Part shown: piece after piece, positions 61,892 through 64,000 of the stretch
How the letters are laid out: each line of letters begins with the position of its first letter
How positions within the stretch are numbered: position 1 is the first letter of the stretch
Assembly (NCBI RefSeq): GCF_900496995.4
Contig: NC_044023.1
Location: forward strand, 23,134,453 to 23,198,452
DNA: 64,000 bases
Direction: 5' to 3'
Source of the DNA: Aquila chrysaetos chrysaetos
Taxonomy: Eukaryota; Chordata; Aves; Accipitriformes; Accipitridae
The notes under the pieces: model-generated
What the model was told of the DNA's origin: nothing
Database searches by the model: none
What the model saw: the letters and a program-made list of their open reading frames with translations, nothing else
Program-made: the position numbers and the translations under genes

Positions 61892-63241
61892 TATGAAGTT
61901 AGTGCTGAAGAGGTTATTGTTTGAATCTTTTAGTATACAGATGCATCTCAGGGACTTCGTTGTAGAATCTTGTATTCCATGATAGTTGGATCTTGCATTC
62001 AGGCAAAAAAAAAAAAAAAAATCCTGTCATCTTAGTCTTATTGTGTGTGTTTTAACAGGGGGGAGGGTTGGAGGGGAGAGAGGGAAATATGTTAAGGTTT
62101 CCCAAAACATTGCAATAGAATTGGTTGCCTTGATGTTTGAGGCAGCTGGCAGTTCCAACTCCTATAGAATTGGCTTTGCAAACCTATTACTGGAATGTCT
62201 TAATTGCCTATTTTAAATCAAAACATAAATTCAAGGTGTTACGATCCAAAGAGGTATTGGGAGAGGTTCAAGGTATAGCTTCCTAGCCAGGAAACGTTTG
62301 GGCATGCAGGTATGCTTCAGTTTGTAAACATGTAAAGAAGGGCAGGAGGATGCGTAAAGGGAGTGCTTCCCGCTGACCGAGGGAGGCAGAAAGCAAAGAC
62401 ATCTGGGCTTTCTGAAATGCTGCTACTGGGCCAGATCTTCTAATGGTAGCTCTGAAATGAGAAGTGCTTAGTAGTGTGGAAGCCAAATGCAGCATTCCAC
62501 AAGCGGCCATTTAAAATCGTGGCGTAGCAGATGCCAGGACAGACATTGCCCTAGGTGTGTCAGTGGCTGCTTCTGGTAGTTTTTCCCTGACTTGCAGTTT
62601 AGCTCTCAGTGGGCGTTACATACCTTGCAATTGCCTTTCAGTGTTTTGTGCCTTCTGAAGGCCCTGAACCCTGGTAAGGGTTCCAGCCGCGTGTTGTGCA
62701 CAGAAATCTGTTTCAGAGTTTTCCTCGGAGAATTACACGACTATAATGAAGCTGCACAGCTGTTCTGCCGCTGTGCTTTTCCCTCTTGTATATTGCCAGA
62801 AATAGAGTGAGAGGTAGCTGTAGAATGGGAACAGTACGGGCAGGTGTTGCAGCCTTTCAGCCCTTAGTGACTTGGACTGTTAGTTACAGTGCCAAATAGT
62901 GTATGGTCAGCCTTTCGTTAGAAACTGCGTTGAAATTTGTGTTGCCAAGGTGATCTGACAGTCATCTTTCTGTAGGAACAGCTTTTGTCTGCAAGGAGAC
63001 TGGTGCTGACCATGTGGTAAGAGGCTTTGTATTCTTTAAGGAGCCAACTTTTCTTCCTCTTTGTTTTAAGAATGCTTTGATACATTTTTACTCTGTAATG
63101 ACAGGGCACCTGTTATGCACTAAAATTAAAACTTTTGTATAAGTCAATGATATCAAAATGAAATTGATAACACTGCTGGAATAACTTGCTGAAACAGACC
63201 TTTGTATTTCTTGGTATAATGTGCAATATCAACTTTTCCTA

Positions 63242-63247
63242 ATTAAA
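63242..63247 (+). terminator. EDEM1: Distal polyadenylation signal candidate of EDEM1
   Basis: ATTAAA in CCTAATTAAAAATGC, followed by TTAATTGTTGTTTTTCC. The resulting 3' UTR of about 3.1 kb is nearer the mammalian length. A further ATTAAA occurs near 63381. Confidence 0.4.
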
Positions 63248-63265
63248 AATGCAATGTATGCTTAA

Positions 63266-64000
63266 TTGTTGTTTTTCCATGAAGTATTTAATCGGGGATG
63301 GGAAATTTTTAAGAGGACCAAATGCTTTTTCATGAAATGTCCTAACTTTTCAAAACTGAGCTTAAATTTTACAAATCTGCATTAAAAAATAGTGTGTTTC
63401 ACCACTTCTATGTGTGTTTTTCTTACAGCATAGTTACTGTAAGGCCATCATGAAGCTTGCAGGTGATCTCCCAAATGCAGGGAAAAGATTAATTTGACTG
63501 TGTATACCTGATCTTTGCCGTTCACCAGAGAGGAAAACTTCAGCAGTTGAGTAGAACTGGGAGTAGGGGTGAGTAAAGGAAAACGTACCTGAAGTCTGTG
63601 TTCAAGCAGGTTTGTGGCTCTCATTCAAGTTCTCTGTGACTTGGCCAGTCTGAAGAGCTCTGACTTCAGTAAAGTAACAGAAGTCCCCAATCAGTTCTCT
63701 AGTTCTGTTGTAGGTGTCGATGGCAGTCTTGTGTGTGAAGAATGTTAAGTCTCTGACTGTGTGCCACAAAGAGGTTAGGCTGGGAATTCACTTTTTTTTA
63801 TGAGCCAGCCTTAGTCAGGAACTGTCGCTGCTAAGAGCATTGCTGTCTATTACAGCAAATACCATGTTACTCCACTTACTTAGAGGTTAGGTGTACTGCT
63901 GGGTATTTTGGGGAGGAAGGAAAAGACTGCTTCAACCAGAACTTGACAGTTCTTTGTCTCCAGGGGTAACTTGGCTCTGTCTTTGCCTTACACCTGGTTA
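63266..64000. other. Sequence downstream of EDEM1
   Basis: I see no coding exon, RNA gene or repeat. By vertebrate synteny the next gene should be GRM7, beyond this window. Confidence 0.5.

Larger units (their letters stand above)
60197..63265 (+). other. EDEM1: EDEM1 3' untranslated region (extent inferred)
   Basis: About 3.1 kb of AT-rich sequence after the stop. It includes a 25-base A run near 60473-60497 and another A-rich run near 62006-62020. Mammalian EDEM1 also has a very long 3' UTR. Candidate ends are AATAAA at 61886-61891 and ATTAAA at 63242-63247. Confidence 0.5.

Noticed and set aside
1-64000. CRISPR arrays, tRNA or rRNA genes, or intact LTR/viral elements
   Set aside because: Reading through, I saw no regularly spaced repeats, tRNA A/B-box pairs, rRNA motifs, or paired LTRs with gag/pol-like sequence. 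A structured-RNA and repeat-library search would be more sensitive.

Overview
The window is a piece of a bird-like vertebrate chromosome. It carries three complete protein-coding genes in the same + orientation: BHLHE40 (DEC1, 0.7-5.8 kb), ARL8B (27.4-43.1 kb) and EDEM1 (48.4 kb to about 63.3 kb). This is the order known from human 3p26 (ITPR1-BHLHE40-ARL8B-EDEM1-GRM7). All exons were placed by hand from GT/AG junctions, reading-frame continuity and remembered human proteins. The predicted products are about 413, 186 and 609 residues. Small introns, few interspersed repeats, CpG-rich promoters and a decayed CR1 LINE fit an avian genome. I did not identify the species.

Layout: 1-734 is the GC-rich BHLHE40 promoter, with a G-rich minisatellite, a long G-run/C-run pair and E-boxes. 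735-5790 is BHLHE40 (5 exons plus a 1.7 kb 3' UTR). 5.8-27.4 kb is a large intergenic region with several CpG-rich tracts, MIR-like SINE relics, a poly(A) tail-like retroposition scar and small tandem duplications. No gene is supported there. 27.4-27.8 kb is the ARL8B CpG-island promoter (two YY1/TISU elements, a CTCF-like site, a 16-bp palindrome). 27.8-43.1 kb is ARL8B (7 coding exons, 9.4 kb first intron). 43.1-48.3 kb is intergenic. 48.3-48.5 kb is the EDEM1 promoter (CCAAT box, TATA-like box). The remainder is EDEM1 (12 coding exons, long 3' UTR), with 63.3-64 kb downstream.

The genes do not form an operon. BHLHE40 is a transcriptional repressor of the circadian, hypoxia and immune programmes. 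ARL8B is the lysosomal small GTPase that couples lysosomes to kinesin and HOPS. EDEM1 is an ER mannosidase-like lectin of ER-associated degradation and a known unfolded-protein-response target. Their adjacency is ancient synteny.

I found no undescribed biological system. The observations most worth checking are a Ser-to-Leu change in the reported beta-TrCP degron of DEC1, an out-of-frame upstream ATG overlapping the EDEM1 start, two ACGT-core elements early in EDEM1 intron 2, a near-perfect 30-bp palindrome with an RFX X-box-like core in EDEM1 intron 6, and the TISU/CTCF/palindrome cluster at ARL8B.
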